Assembly (NCBI GenBank): GCA_024402505.1
Contig: JAKSTP010000003.1
Location: 1-64,000, forward strand
Length of the DNA stretch: 64,000 bases
Source: Treponema sp.
GTDB lineage: Bacteria; Spirochaetota; Spirochaetia; Treponematales; Treponemataceae
Direction: 5' to 3'
The notes under the pieces are model-generated. The model ran no database searches. It had not been told where the DNA came from and saw only the letters and a program-made list of their open reading frames with translations. Positions 17,125 to 25,394 of the stretch are shown here, piece after piece (the stretch's first letter is position 1; each line of letters starts with the position of its first letter). The position numbers and the translations under genes are program-made.

Positions 17125-17799
17125 TTGGCTGGTGTAAAAGTGGACGTTTTCCTTAAAGATATTTCTGTATGGGCTCCGGGCCTGGAAGATGATGATGAAG
17201 CTCTAAATAAATGGGCCCATGGTGAAATTGAAATTCTAAAAGAAAAGGTTTCTCCAAAGCTTGAATATACCGATCCGCTTTTCCGCCGCCGTCTAAGCCA
17301 GATTTCCAAAATGACCGTTCACGTGGTACACAAACTCCTTGAAAAAACAGCTTTTGACAAGGAAACAAAAATTGTATTTGTATCACTGCGGGGAGAAATT
17401 GAACGGGAATTTACCATCAACCAGGGACTCATTGAGGACAATGACATTCTTCCGGCTGGTTTTTCACTTTCTGTTTTTAATACTCCTGTAGCCCTTGCAA
17501 CTCTTGCTTTTAAGCTTCAGGGCGGTTATTCGGTTATTTATCCTTCCAAAAATGATTTTATTCAGGGACTTAAAACTGCCCTTGCACCTCTTTTGGCTGG
17601 AACTGAAGAAGAGATTGTTCTGGTTTATGCCGATGAACTTGTTCCCGACGTTTATGGCGACAAAGTTCCTGCTGACAACACACCACTTGCCTTTGCGGCA
17701 CTGCTTTCATCAAAAGAAGGAAGATCTCTGGCAGATAAAATTGAACTTTCTTCCGGGGCCTGTACACCTTCTGAATTTTTAAAATCTCTTTTGAAATAA
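17125..17799 (+). CDS. Beta-ketoacyl synthase N-terminal-like protein (chain-length-factor type)
   Basis: A 224-aa protein resembling the stand-alone ketosynthase N-terminal family found in aryl-polyene clusters (Ketoacyl-synt_2). Matching features are the opening SVWAPGLEDDDEALNKWAHG, the arginine-rich RRRLSQISKMTVHV, IVFVSLRGEIERE, and LPAGFSLSVFNTPVALATLA, which parallels the family's PTxFSLSVHNAxxG segment. It lacks the catalytic Cys-His-His set, so it should act as a partner subunit that sets chain length and not as a condensing enzyme. The only sensible start is TTG three bases after the methyltransferase stop; the ribosome site is weak, so translational coupling is likely. Confidence 0.75.
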   Translation: MAGVKVDVFLKDISVWAPGLEDDDEALNKWAHGEIEILKEKVSPKLEYTDPLFRRRLSQISKMTVHVVHKLLEKTAFDKETKIVFVSLRGEIEREFTINQGLIEDNDILPAGFSLSVFNTPVALATLAFKLQGGYSVIYPSKNDFIQGLKTALAPLLAGTEEEIVLVYADELVPDVYGDKVPADNTPLAFAALLSSKEGRSLADKIELSSGACTPSEFLKSLLK

Positions 17800-17811
17800 C
17801 CGTTTTCGCAG

Positions 17812-17817
17812 TATAAT
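17812..17817 (+). promoter_or_regulatory. -10 box of the tandem reductase gene, predicted leaderless
   Basis: TATAAT (17812-17817) ends 7 nt before the ATG at 17825, with no ribosome site between. The -35 is less clear: TTGAAA (17791-17796) at a 15-bp spacing, or a weaker hexamer at 17 bp. Confidence 0.5.
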
Positions 17818-17824
17818 CATTTTT

Positions 17825-19102
17825 ATGAACATTTGCGTACTCTCGGGCAGTCCTAAAGGAAAGGACAGCGTTACTTTTCAGACCGTTCAGTTTTTGGAAA
17901 AAAAGTTTCCAGAAGATCACTTTGAAACCCTTCATGTGGGAAAGCATATCCGCCAGTATGAGCAGGATTTTTCTTCGGCGGCAGAAAGTCTTTCGAAGGC
18001 ACATCTGATTCTTTTCTGTTATCCTGTTTACACTTTCATAGTTCCATCCCAACTCCATCGTTTTGTTGAACTTATGTTCGAAAACAAAGTGGACCTTAAG
18101 GGAAAATTTGCCGCCCAGGTAACCACCTCAAAACATTTTTACGATGTTACGGCCCACAGTTTTATTCAGGACAATTGCAGTGATTTAGGTCTTTCTTACG
18201 TTGGGGGACTTTCTGCCGACATGGATGATCTTCTTTCAAAAAAAGGACAGAAGCAGGCCGTGGAGTTCTGGAATCTGGTTCATTATAAGGTGGAAAAACC
18301 TCAGATTGAAAGCAATAACAAAGATTATTCTGTGTGCATTGTAACAGACCTTGTGCCGGAAGACAGAGAACTTTCAAATCTTATTGATGAGTTTAAAAAT
18401 GCATTCCCAGGCACTTCAAAAGTGGTAAATCTTCGGGAAATAAGAATTGATGGCGGCTGTCTTGGCTGCTTCAACTGTGCTGTTTCCGGAAAATGCATTT
18501 ACAAGGACGGTTTTGACGATTTTCTGCGTAATGAAATCCAGACCTGTTCTTCAATTGTTTACGCCTTTTCCATCAAAAATCACTCCATGGGATCACTTTT
18601 TAAAAAATATGATGACCGCCAGTTCTGTAACGGACACCGCACTGTTACCATGGGAATGCCAATGGCCTACCTTGTAAACGGCAATCTTGAAAAAGAGCCT
18701 AACCTCCGTACTATCATCGAAGGCCGTTCTCAGGTTGGGGGAAATTATCTTGCAGGAATAGCCTGTTCTACCGAAGAAACAAAGAGCCTTGCATCAAACC
18801 TGATTTACGCTTTGGACAACAAAATCAATCAGCCTTCCAATTTTCTGGGTGTTGGCGGCATGAAGATTTTCCGTGACCTTATCTGGGTTATGGGCGGATT
18901 TATGAAGGCCGACTACAGGTTTTACAAAAAGCACGGATTCTTTGATTTTCCTCAAAAACAGTGGAAGCGAAAAATCGGCATGAAATTTGTAGGACTTCTG
19001 GTGAACAATCCTTCGGTAAAAAAGAAGATGGGGAATGCCATGACGGAAGGAATGCTGCGGCCATTTAAAAAACTTCTTGATGAAACTTCTCCCGAAAAAT
19101 AA
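17825..19102 (+). CDS. Tandem flavodoxin-fold NAD(P)H-dependent oxidoreductase
   Basis: A 425-aa protein made of two flavodoxin-like FMN reductase domains. The first (residues 1-160) starts with the phosphate-binding turn ICVLSGSPKGKDS and has ILFCYPVYTFIVPSQLHRFVE. The second (about 165-420) has CIVTDLVPEDRE and the cysteine motif GGCLGCFNCAVSGKC, typical of iron- or redox-linked members of this family, then AFSIKNHSMGSLFKKYDDR. The duplication with divergent halves is unusual. Its place at the end of the methyltransferase/half-ketosynthase arm suggests a redox step or maintenance role in the lipid pathway, but the link is inferred from position only. Confidence 0.75.
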   Translation: MNICVLSGSPKGKDSVTFQTVQFLEKKFPEDHFETLHVGKHIRQYEQDFSSAAESLSKAHLILFCYPVYTFIVPSQLHRFVELMFENKVDLKGKFAAQVTTSKHFYDVTAHSFIQDNCSDLGLSYVGGLSADMDDLLSKKGQKQAVEFWNLVHYKVEKPQIESNNKDYSVCIVTDLVPEDRELSNLIDEFKNAFPGTSKVVNLREIRIDGGCLGCFNCAVSGKCIYKDGFDDFLRNEIQTCSSIVYAFSIKNHSMGSLFKKYDDRQFCNGHRTVTMGMPMAYLVNGNLEKEPNLRTIIEGRSQVGGNYLAGIACSTEETKSLASNLIYALDNKINQPSNFLGVGGMKIFRDLIWVMGGFMKADYRFYKKHGFFDFPQKQWKRKIGMKFVGLLVNNPSVKKKMGNAMTEGMLRPFKKLLDETSPEK

Positions 19103-19113
19103 GGAAGTTTGCA

Positions 19114-19142
19114 TTGTTTGGACGCCTTTTCCGTGGTATAAT
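19114..19142 (+). promoter_or_regulatory. Promoter of the 555-aa protein and LacI regulator
   Basis: TTGTTT (19114-19119), 17-bp spacer, TATAAT (19137-19142) with an extended TGG before it. The leader carries AGGAG ahead of the ATG at 19176, the ordinary arrangement in contrast to the leaderless genes nearby. Confidence 0.75.
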
Positions 19143-19175
19143 TAACAAATACTACAAGTTTATCAGGAGTATCTT

Positions 19176-20843
19176 ATGAGCGACGAATTGGATCCTTCCA
19201 TTGCAGCACTTTTGAATGAGGCCGAAGATTATACCGGTCCAACAAAATCTATTACTGAAAGTGACACAAACGATGAAGACGATGGTTCAACTCCTCGAAA
19301 ACGATCGATCCACGAAGTTGATTTGAGCCTTAAAGGCTTTGAAACAATTGAAAATCCTTATCTGGATACTCCAGGTACACAGTTCAACGATCCTGCATAT
19401 TATAAAACTGCACTTTCCGGTGAAAACGCTTCATCTCAGCGCGTTCACCAGGTTTTGTCAAAATATCTTACCTGTAAAGATCCTAAGGACCGTGGTATTT
19501 TCCGCCAGCAGATTGTAACCTGTTACTGGGAACTGCTTAAAGGTATGGCTCCAAAAGTAATGAACATCAATATTCCGCTTCCAAAGAAAATGCTTCTGCG
19601 TTATGGTGTTCTTTTGCCATCACTTTTCCGACCGGAACACAAGGAATTCTTTGCAAAGGTAAAAATTGCCAACGAGACCGGCGAACCTATTATGTATGTT
19701 GATGAATGGTTCCAGGAAATTATGTCGGGCCGCATGAAAAACTCCATGACCGACGAATCAAAACAGCCTCGTCTTGCAAACATGACTGCAGAAGAACAGG
19801 CCAGTGCTGAACAGTCTCGCCTTATGCAGCTTCAGTCAAAAAACTCAGGACGCCTTCAGAATGCCGAAAACCTTCTTGGCATTAAGAAAAATGAACGTGA
19901 CATGCTGGAAAACGACCTGAGAAACTGTCTCGATATTATTACACATCACGAACCGGTTCTTGGATGCGCGCCTTATACACAGGGCTTTTCCGATGCACAG
20001 CGAAAGAACATGACAGAAATGGCAGATCTTATGCACCGCCTTTCCAAGAACGACAAGGAATATTCCAAGTGTCTTAAGGAATTCCAGGAAGCTAAGGAAG
20101 TTTTCGACAGTGTTCAGAACAAACTGGGCGACAATGATGTTCAGGTGAATGTTGTTGATAACCAGGCTCTTGAAATTGAGTTTGATACAGTGCGCCAGAT
20201 GGCCAAAATGACAATCGGACGCCAGGGTAACCAGTTCCCAATCTTCACCCGTGAGTTCTATCACTGTACCGAAAAAGGAACAGGTATCCGCGAAAACGTA
20301 ATTGCAGAACTTGCATGGATTGAATCAATTGATCCGGGTGCTTTCTGCCGTATCCACAAAAACGTACCTAACCGAATTATTCCATACACACTGCTGGTTC
20401 CAACTTATGGTGACCGTGGTTTCTGTTGGGAACCTTTCGATAAATATAACCGCGTAACTTCCCGTGCCCGAATTGTAATTCCAATGTATCCACGAGACCT
20501 TAAAATTGCCGTTCTTACAGCAGTTGCCGATCTTCGCTGGCAGGTTGCAAAGGAAAAAGCATCTTACTACTGGATGGAAGAAGGTCTTACAGGTCAGTAT
20601 TATCAGCACTTTGAACAGAACAAGCTTAAAGGCGACGTAAAAGAATATTTTATTGAAGATTACATTCTGTGGATGACAAAAGAATCTTTGGGTGTTCAGC
20701 GCCTTGAAAAAGATGTTCGCGGTATTTTCTGGCGCAACATGCCGTTCCCTAAAGAACTTAAAGAAGATCTGCGCAAACGAAGTCTTGTTTATAACGAACT
20801 CTGTCAGAAAGACGCAAACAGAGAAATGTCGGACGGTTATTGA
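19176..20843 (+). CDS. Conserved-looking protein of unknown function (555 aa)
   Basis: Not recognised. It is a soluble protein without a signal peptide. Residues 1-45 are acidic and low-complexity. A helical section with heptad-like charge patterns (about 205-330) could form a coiled coil (AEEQASAEQSRLMQLQ, KEYSKCLKEFQEAKEVFD). The C-terminal part (about 350-540) is globular and rich in Trp, Tyr and Arg. It has AGGAG at 7 nt before the ATG and a good promoter, and the LacI gene follows 3 bp after its stop, so the two are cotranscribed. Codon use matches the neighbours. Confidence 0.8.
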   Translation: MSDELDPSIAALLNEAEDYTGPTKSITESDTNDEDDGSTPRKRSIHEVDLSLKGFETIENPYLDTPGTQFNDPAYYKTALSGENASSQRVHQVLSKYLTCKDPKDRGIFRQQIVTCYWELLKGMAPKVMNINIPLPKKMLLRYGVLLPSLFRPEHKEFFAKVKIANETGEPIMYVDEWFQEIMSGRMKNSMTDESKQPRLANMTAEEQASAEQSRLMQLQSKNSGRLQNAENLLGIKKNERDMLENDLRNCLDIITHHEPVLGCAPYTQGFSDAQRKNMTEMADLMHRLSKNDKEYSKCLKEFQEAKEVFDSVQNKLGDNDVQVNVVDNQALEIEFDTVRQMAKMTIGRQGNQFPIFTREFYHCTEKGTGIRENVIAELAWIESIDPGAFCRIHKNVPNRIIPYTLLVPTYGDRGFCWEPFDKYNRVTSRARIVIPMYPRDLKIAVLTAVADLRWQVAKEKASYYWMEEGLTGQYYQHFEQNKLKGDVKEYFIEDYILWMTKESLGVQRLEKDVRGIFWRNMPFPKELKEDLRKRSLVYNELCQKDANREMSDGY

Positions 20844-20846
20844 TAA

Positions 20847-21851
20847 ATGGTAACTCTTAAGGATGTTGCTCGCGAGTGTGGCGTATCATTTTCAACAGTA
20901 AGTAAGGCTCTTAAAGGAAGTCATGAAATCAGCGAAGAAAAAATGCGGTTTATCCGGGAAAAAGCTGAAGCCATGGGGTATCGTCCTAACATTGCAGCCC
21001 GAACACTCCGAACAAACCGTACAAACGACGTAGCTATCATCTTTGAAGATAAAACCGGAAGCGGAATTCAGCACCAGTACTTTGGAAAGATTCTTGGAGC
21101 TCTGCAGAACGCATTTCAGGAAAAGGAATACGAAATCACCTTTATTGGCAGAAATAATGCACAGAATTTCGACTATCTGAATCATATACTTTCCCGTAAT
21201 TTTGACGGTGTTGTAATTCTTGCCACCGACTTTACACGTAAAAATATTCAGACCATCTTAAAATCTGATGTTCCAACTGTGTGCCTTGATTATTTTTTCG
21301 ATGAAAATCATGCCTGTGTTTTAAGTGACAATGATACTGCCATGAAAAGTCTGGTGGAATATGTAGTTAAACGTGGACACAAAAAGATTGCCATGATTCA
21401 CGGTGAAAAAACTGAAGTTACTCAGAAACGTCTTGAAGTATTCCGCCAGGAAATGAAGCTTAACGGACTGGAAATTCCTGAAAATTACCTTATGGAAGGG
21501 CTTTACCATGATCCTGTAACTTCGGCCGAAGCAACAGCAGTTCTTCTGGATTTGCCGGAACCTCCAACCTGCATTTTCTACCCGGATGATTATTCTGCCT
21601 TAGGTGGACTTAGGGAACTGAATGCACGGAACCTTAAACCAGGGGAAGATATTTCCATTGTTGGTTTTGATGGAATTATGCTTTCTTCCATGATGATTCC
21701 GGCCCTTACTACCTATGAACAGAACGGCCTTAAAATTGGAAAAATCCTGGCAGAAAAATTGATCAATCAGATTGAAGGCACAGGAAATTATTCCCGTTGT
21801 GACACTGTAACCGGCAGAATCCTTACCGGCGGAACTGTTGCAGAATTATAA
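20847..21851 (+). CDS. LacI-family transcriptional regulator
   Basis: A 334-aa repressor-type protein. Residues 1-55 are the LacI helix-turn-helix and hinge (VTLKDVARECGVSFSTVSKALKG, then GYRPNIAARTLR). The rest is a periplasmic-binding-like ligand domain (VVILATDF, HKKIAMIHGEK, PPTCIFYPDDYSALGGLRELN, ISIVGFDGI). It probably binds a sugar or sugar phosphate and controls carbohydrate genes; the target is not evident because the only cotranscribed neighbour is the unknown 555-aa protein. The gene starts 3 bp after the previous stop with a weak ribosome site. Confidence 0.92.
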   Translation: MVTLKDVARECGVSFSTVSKALKGSHEISEEKMRFIREKAEAMGYRPNIAARTLRTNRTNDVAIIFEDKTGSGIQHQYFGKILGALQNAFQEKEYEITFIGRNNAQNFDYLNHILSRNFDGVVILATDFTRKNIQTILKSDVPTVCLDYFFDENHACVLSDNDTAMKSLVEYVVKRGHKKIAMIHGEKTEVTQKRLEVFRQEMKLNGLEIPENYLMEGLYHDPVTSAEATAVLLDLPEPPTCIFYPDDYSALGGLRELNARNLKPGEDISIVGFDGIMLSSMMIPALTTYEQNGLKIGKILAEKLINQIEGTGNYSRCDTVTGRILTGGTVAEL

Positions 21852-21879
21852 TTTTTCTAAAATCACCTGTTTTTCTTCC

Positions 21880-21885
21880 GATAAT
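21880..21885 (+). promoter_or_regulatory. -10 box of the GerMN gene, predicted leaderless
   Basis: GATAAT (21880-21885) ends 6 nt before the ATG at 21892, with no ribosome site. The -35 region is weak. Spacing matches the other leaderless candidates in the window. Confidence 0.4.
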
Positions 21886-21891
21886 TAATTT

Positions 21892-22770
21892 ATGGCAGAC
21901 AAAAAGAAAAAAACAGGTTTTGCACTGGCATTCTGGTTACTTGTTGCACTGGTGCTTCTCATCATCTTCCTGGTAAAAAAAGATGATATTTTTACAAACT
22001 TAAAACGAACCGGATTCATGGACAAGGTTTTTGGAACTACTCCGGAATTTGTTCAGAATTATCAGGAAAAAGAAAGTAAAAGCGGCAAAAACGCTGAATC
22101 AAATGAAGAACCTCTCGTAATCGAAATTACACCAAAAACAACAAAGACTGAAACTCCAAAAGTTGAAAAAACAGAAACACCAAAAACTGAGGCTCCTAAA
22201 ACTGAAGAGAAAAAAGAAGAATCAAAGCCTGCCAAAGTTGTGCTTCCTGACGAAGAAAAACCTGCTACTGCAAAACCAATTGTAGAAGAAAAGAAGGAAG
22301 AAGTAAAACCTGTTGTAAATGAAACACCGGCTGAAAAACCTAAGGCAAAATCAAATCTATCTTTGTGTTTCATCAGCATTGCACCGGATGGGTCAATTAA
22401 TCCAAAAGTTATTACAAGATCGGTAAATAAATCTGATTCGCCGCTAACTGAAGCTATCCGCCTGATTATTGCAGGGCCGGACAAAATGGCCTCAGCTGAA
22501 AAAGATCTTATGTCACTTATTCCAAAAGGATCAAAACTGATTGGTGCTTCCGTAAAAGACGGTGTAGCAACCCTGAATTTTAATGACGAATTTGCCATCA
22601 ACACAGACGGTGAAGAAGGATTCAAGGCACAGTTGATGCAGGTTGTTTATACGGCAACAAGTTTCAGCACCGTAAAATCAGTACAGTTCCTTATTGAAGG
22701 CGAAAAGGTAGATTTCCTGGGACAGGGGCACTGGGTTGGAACTCCATTAACCAGAAACAGCAGTTTTTAG
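21892..22770 (+). CDS. Membrane-anchored GerMN-domain protein
   Basis: A 292-aa protein with a cytoplasmic KKKKK stretch, one N-terminal membrane helix (about residues 9-28), a low-complexity linker (about 65-150) with repeated KTET, TPK and EEKK segments, and a C-terminal GerMN domain (about 155-280; SPLTEAIRLIIAGP, DLMSLIPKGSKLIGASVKDGVATLNFNDEF). GerMN domains are found in sporulation GerM and in envelope lipoproteins; here the domain would face the periplasm, probably near peptidoglycan. Its last 24 bases overlap the convergent gene ending at 22747. Confidence 0.8.
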   Translation: MADKKKKTGFALAFWLLVALVLLIIFLVKKDDIFTNLKRTGFMDKVFGTTPEFVQNYQEKESKSGKNAESNEEPLVIEITPKTTKTETPKVEKTETPKTEAPKTEEKKEESKPAKVVLPDEEKPATAKPIVEEKKEEVKPVVNETPAEKPKAKSNLSLCFISIAPDGSINPKVITRSVNKSDSPLTEAIRLIIAGPDKMASAEKDLMSLIPKGSKLIGASVKDGVATLNFNDEFAINTDGEEGFKAQLMQVVYTATSFSTVKSVQFLIEGEKVDFLGQGHWVGTPLTRNSSF

Positions 22771-24222
22771 TTCAACAGAAATATCCAGTTCTAGAGGAAT
22801 AGAACGCATTGCGGAAAAGTCTTTACAGGCATTTGCAATGCGTTTTTTTATTGGTTCCAGGTTTTCAATATCAGAGTCGTTTAAGAAAAATGCGAAGGTT
22901 GAACTTTCCAGACGGAACACAGGATTTGACTGACTGATTTGCAGCAGGTTTACCGTAGTTTTAATGTATTCATCACCTGCAGCATGGCCAAGTTCTTCGT
23001 TGATTTTTGAAAGATTCTTCAGTTTTACAATCATGTAAGTAGCTTTTCCGGTGTTTTTTTGTATTTCAAAAAGGGAGTTTTCAAAAATCTGGCTGGTCTT
23101 GCAAAAAGTAAGGGAATCGGTAAATGAAGATTCTTCCAGGGAGGATACAAGGAAGCTGTTCTCGTATTCAGAAACAATTACCGAATATCCACAGATATTA
23201 TTGAATCTTGTGTACAGTGGAGTGCGTTTTACGGTGTAGGTAATTTCATCAATAAGCGAAATGATGTAGTGGGTTTCAGATTCGTCTTTTTTCTTAGGAA
23301 GGGCAATGAATTTAAAATGCTGCAATGCAAAAAAGTCGTTGAGTTTTGTGCCGGAATCAGCTTTAAGCTCATATTTTTTTATAAAAGCTTCACCTTCATT
23401 GTTTGCGTAACAGAATTCCAGATTTGGCGAAAAAAGGAAAACGGGAACACCAAATGAATCAATCATGTTTCGTTTTATTCCCTGAGATAAAAGTTCCTGG
23501 CCATCATAAATGAAAATAAGTATGAAAATACTCATTACAAAAAATCCAAGAAGAGTTCGTAGCATGGCAGGGATATACTGTTCTTCAGCGGACAGAGATG
23601 CTCCTGAAGCGGAGAATTCCTGGAAAAGAACCAGGGAAACGTAGAAGATAGATGCTGCAGAAATTAGAGTGGTTGTTCTATTTAAGCTTTTTTTCTTTGA
23701 ACTATTGAAAACCGATAAAAGAATGGCACTAAAAGTGAACACAAGGAAAAGTCGGTTGTAAAGACGGAAGCTGAAATTCAAAAAAAGGTTTTCATATCCA
23801 TGGATAGAATAAATAGGGAAATTTTCCGGCACTGCAACAAAATGATCGAAGCCCAGCAACAGGAAAACTACTGCAATGGTTATTGGTAAAATAAGTGGAA
23901 CAAGAGTATAAATATGGCGGTGTTTCCATAACTGAAGGAAGTTTTTGTATTTTGAAGTGGTAGAGAGAACGAAGTTGTAAATGAAAGCTATGGTCATTTC
24001 TTTTGTAAGGGTCATGAAAACGGCATAACGCTGAAGTATTGAAATGTCGTTTTCGTAAATGGTAAAACAGCCCATAAAAGAATGAATGAACATGAAAAAA
24101 AGGATTTGTGCAACGTTTGCTCGTCGTGAACCACGGGTGTAATCAAACATCATGGAAGTGAAGAACAGAAAGTAGGCCACGGAGACTATTAAATTGGTAT
24201 AAAAAATAATTGTTGTTTCCAT
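22747..24222 (-). CDS. Seven-helix membrane sensor with PAS-like and degenerate GGDEF domains
   Basis: A 491-aa protein. Residues 1-240 contain about seven membrane helices of the 7TM sensor type. Residues 250-345 look PAS-like (IDSFGVPVFLFSPNLEFCYANNEGEAFI). The C-terminal region (about 365-491) has the GGDEF fold, with GHAAGDEYIK intact, but RLESSTFAFFL replaces the RxGGDEFxxL active-site strand. Diguanylate cyclase activity is therefore unlikely, and a c-di-GMP or GTP binding or partner role is more probable. The start lacks a clear ribosome site and lies 14 bp after the stop of the preceding secreted-protein gene. Confidence 0.75.
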   Translation of the reverse strand: METTIIFYTNLIVSVAYFLFFTSMMFDYTRGSRRANVAQILFFMFIHSFMGCFTIYENDISILQRYAVFMTLTKEMTIAFIYNFVLSTTSKYKNFLQLWKHRHIYTLVPLILPITIAVVFLLLGFDHFVAVPENFPIYSIHGYENLFLNFSFRLYNRLFLVFTFSAILLSVFNSSKKKSLNRTTTLISAASIFYVSLVLFQEFSASGASLSAEEQYIPAMLRTLLGFFVMSIFILIFIYDGQELLSQGIKRNMIDSFGVPVFLFSPNLEFCYANNEGEAFIKKYELKADSGTKLNDFFALQHFKFIALPKKKDESETHYIISLIDEITYTVKRTPLYTRFNNICGYSVIVSEYENSFLVSSLEESSFTDSLTFCKTSQIFENSLFEIQKNTGKATYMIVKLKNLSKINEELGHAAGDEYIKTTVNLLQISQSNPVFRLESSTFAFFLNDSDIENLEPIKKRIANACKDFSAMRSIPLELDISVELKTAVSG

Positions 24223-24236
24223 GGCAGATTTAAGGT

Positions 24237-25385
24237 TTACTGGCTTATGGTTTTAAGCAGGCTGTCGAAATATTTCTGATTGGCTGTGTAATCATTTTCC
24301 CAGGCAGAAAAAACTACATAATCAAGGCTTGAAGATTCATCACTTGAAGAAGATGAAATGAACTTTTCAGAAACCATGTTTGTTTTGTTTTCCGGCTGCC
24401 AGATTACGGTGTGTATTTTCACAAGTCCTGAATCTGTTGATGAAAGTTCCAGTTTTGAAAAATCAACGTAGGTGTTCTGGGTACTCTGAATAAGGCGGCG
24501 GTTCAGGTAGAACAGGTAAATTGCAGTGGTCATGGAAGATTTTGGAAGAGTGGAAACTGCAATGTAGGCACGGTCCGAAAGCCACCACATATTTTCGGCG
24601 GAAGCTTCCCAGTTGGCATCCAGTGTCAGAGAAATGTTTCCGCTTTTGTAATCTGCTTTTTTAGCGTTCTTTTTAATTTTCAAAGTAGATTCGGAAACTG
24701 ATTTATTGTCGGATTTTTTGCTTCCCTCGGAGTTGATTGTCTGCCCTTCTGCAAGGCCGCCGTTAAAACCGCGAAAACTTGTAAAAGTGGTGTCATTGGC
24801 CGAAAGAATGCGACCTGTGGTAGCTACCTTGAAAAGCACTTCGTTACGGTTGTTTACAATCTTTTTGATGTTGAAAAGAGGTACCATAACATCGTAATAG
24901 ATTTTTACATCGCCGCCAAACTGACTGAAATCTTCGTAGCAGGAATAGCCGTTATCCCACCAGTTTTTTGTTGTAACGTAATCATTTGAGTATGGTGTAA
25001 CATCCAGTGTGTTGCAGCGGCGGATGTTGAATTCGTACATCAGGTCGTGAAGGTAATTGATGATTTCGGTATCTTCGGATGTGATGTTGGTAAGAAAGCG
25101 TTCACCTGTAAGATCCATGAAGTCACTGGCAGGATTTACAGACAGAAGAAGAGTAACTTCTTTTTCAGGCAGATTCAATTCCTTGTCGAAAGGTGCGTAA
25201 TAGCGCAGTTCGTAGGTGGCATCGTCGTAGGTAAGAAAACCGACGTAACTCTCCCGATTAAAAGAGTAGTCACGATAATAAACGAACTCACCGGATTCAT
25301 CCTGAAAAAATGGAATGAATCCTGGAAGAGCAAAGGCACTTACGGCCAGGAAAAGGAGTGTAAAAAAGGCAGCTATCTTCTTCAT
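24237..25385 (-). CDS. Secreted protein of unknown function (382 aa)
   Basis: A 382-aa exported protein. It starts with a typical signal peptide (MKKIAAFFTLLFLAVSAFA, then LPGF). The rest is rich in aromatic and beta-strand-like segments, with a serine-rich patch near residues 345-355. No catalytic motif is seen. It lies 9 bp downstream of proS and 14 bp upstream of the 7TM sensor, so the three may form one transcript; the biological link is unclear. The ribosome site is weak. Confidence 0.75.
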   Translation of the reverse strand: MKKIAAFFTLLFLAVSAFALPGFIPFFQDESGEFVYYRDYSFNRESYVGFLTYDDATYELRYYAPFDKELNLPEKEVTLLLSVNPASDFMDLTGERFLTNITSEDTEIINYLHDLMYEFNIRRCNTLDVTPYSNDYVTTKNWWDNGYSCYEDFSQFGGDVKIYYDVMVPLFNIKKIVNNRNEVLFKVATTGRILSANDTTFTSFRGFNGGLAEGQTINSEGSKKSDNKSVSESTLKIKKNAKKADYKSGNISLTLDANWEASAENMWWLSDRAYIAVSTLPKSSMTTAIYLFYLNRRLIQSTQNTYVDFSKLELSSTDSGLVKIHTVIWQPENKTNMVSEKFISSSSSDESSSLDYVVFSAWENDYTANQKYFDSLLKTISQ

Positions 25386-25394
25386 ATTGTTTAC

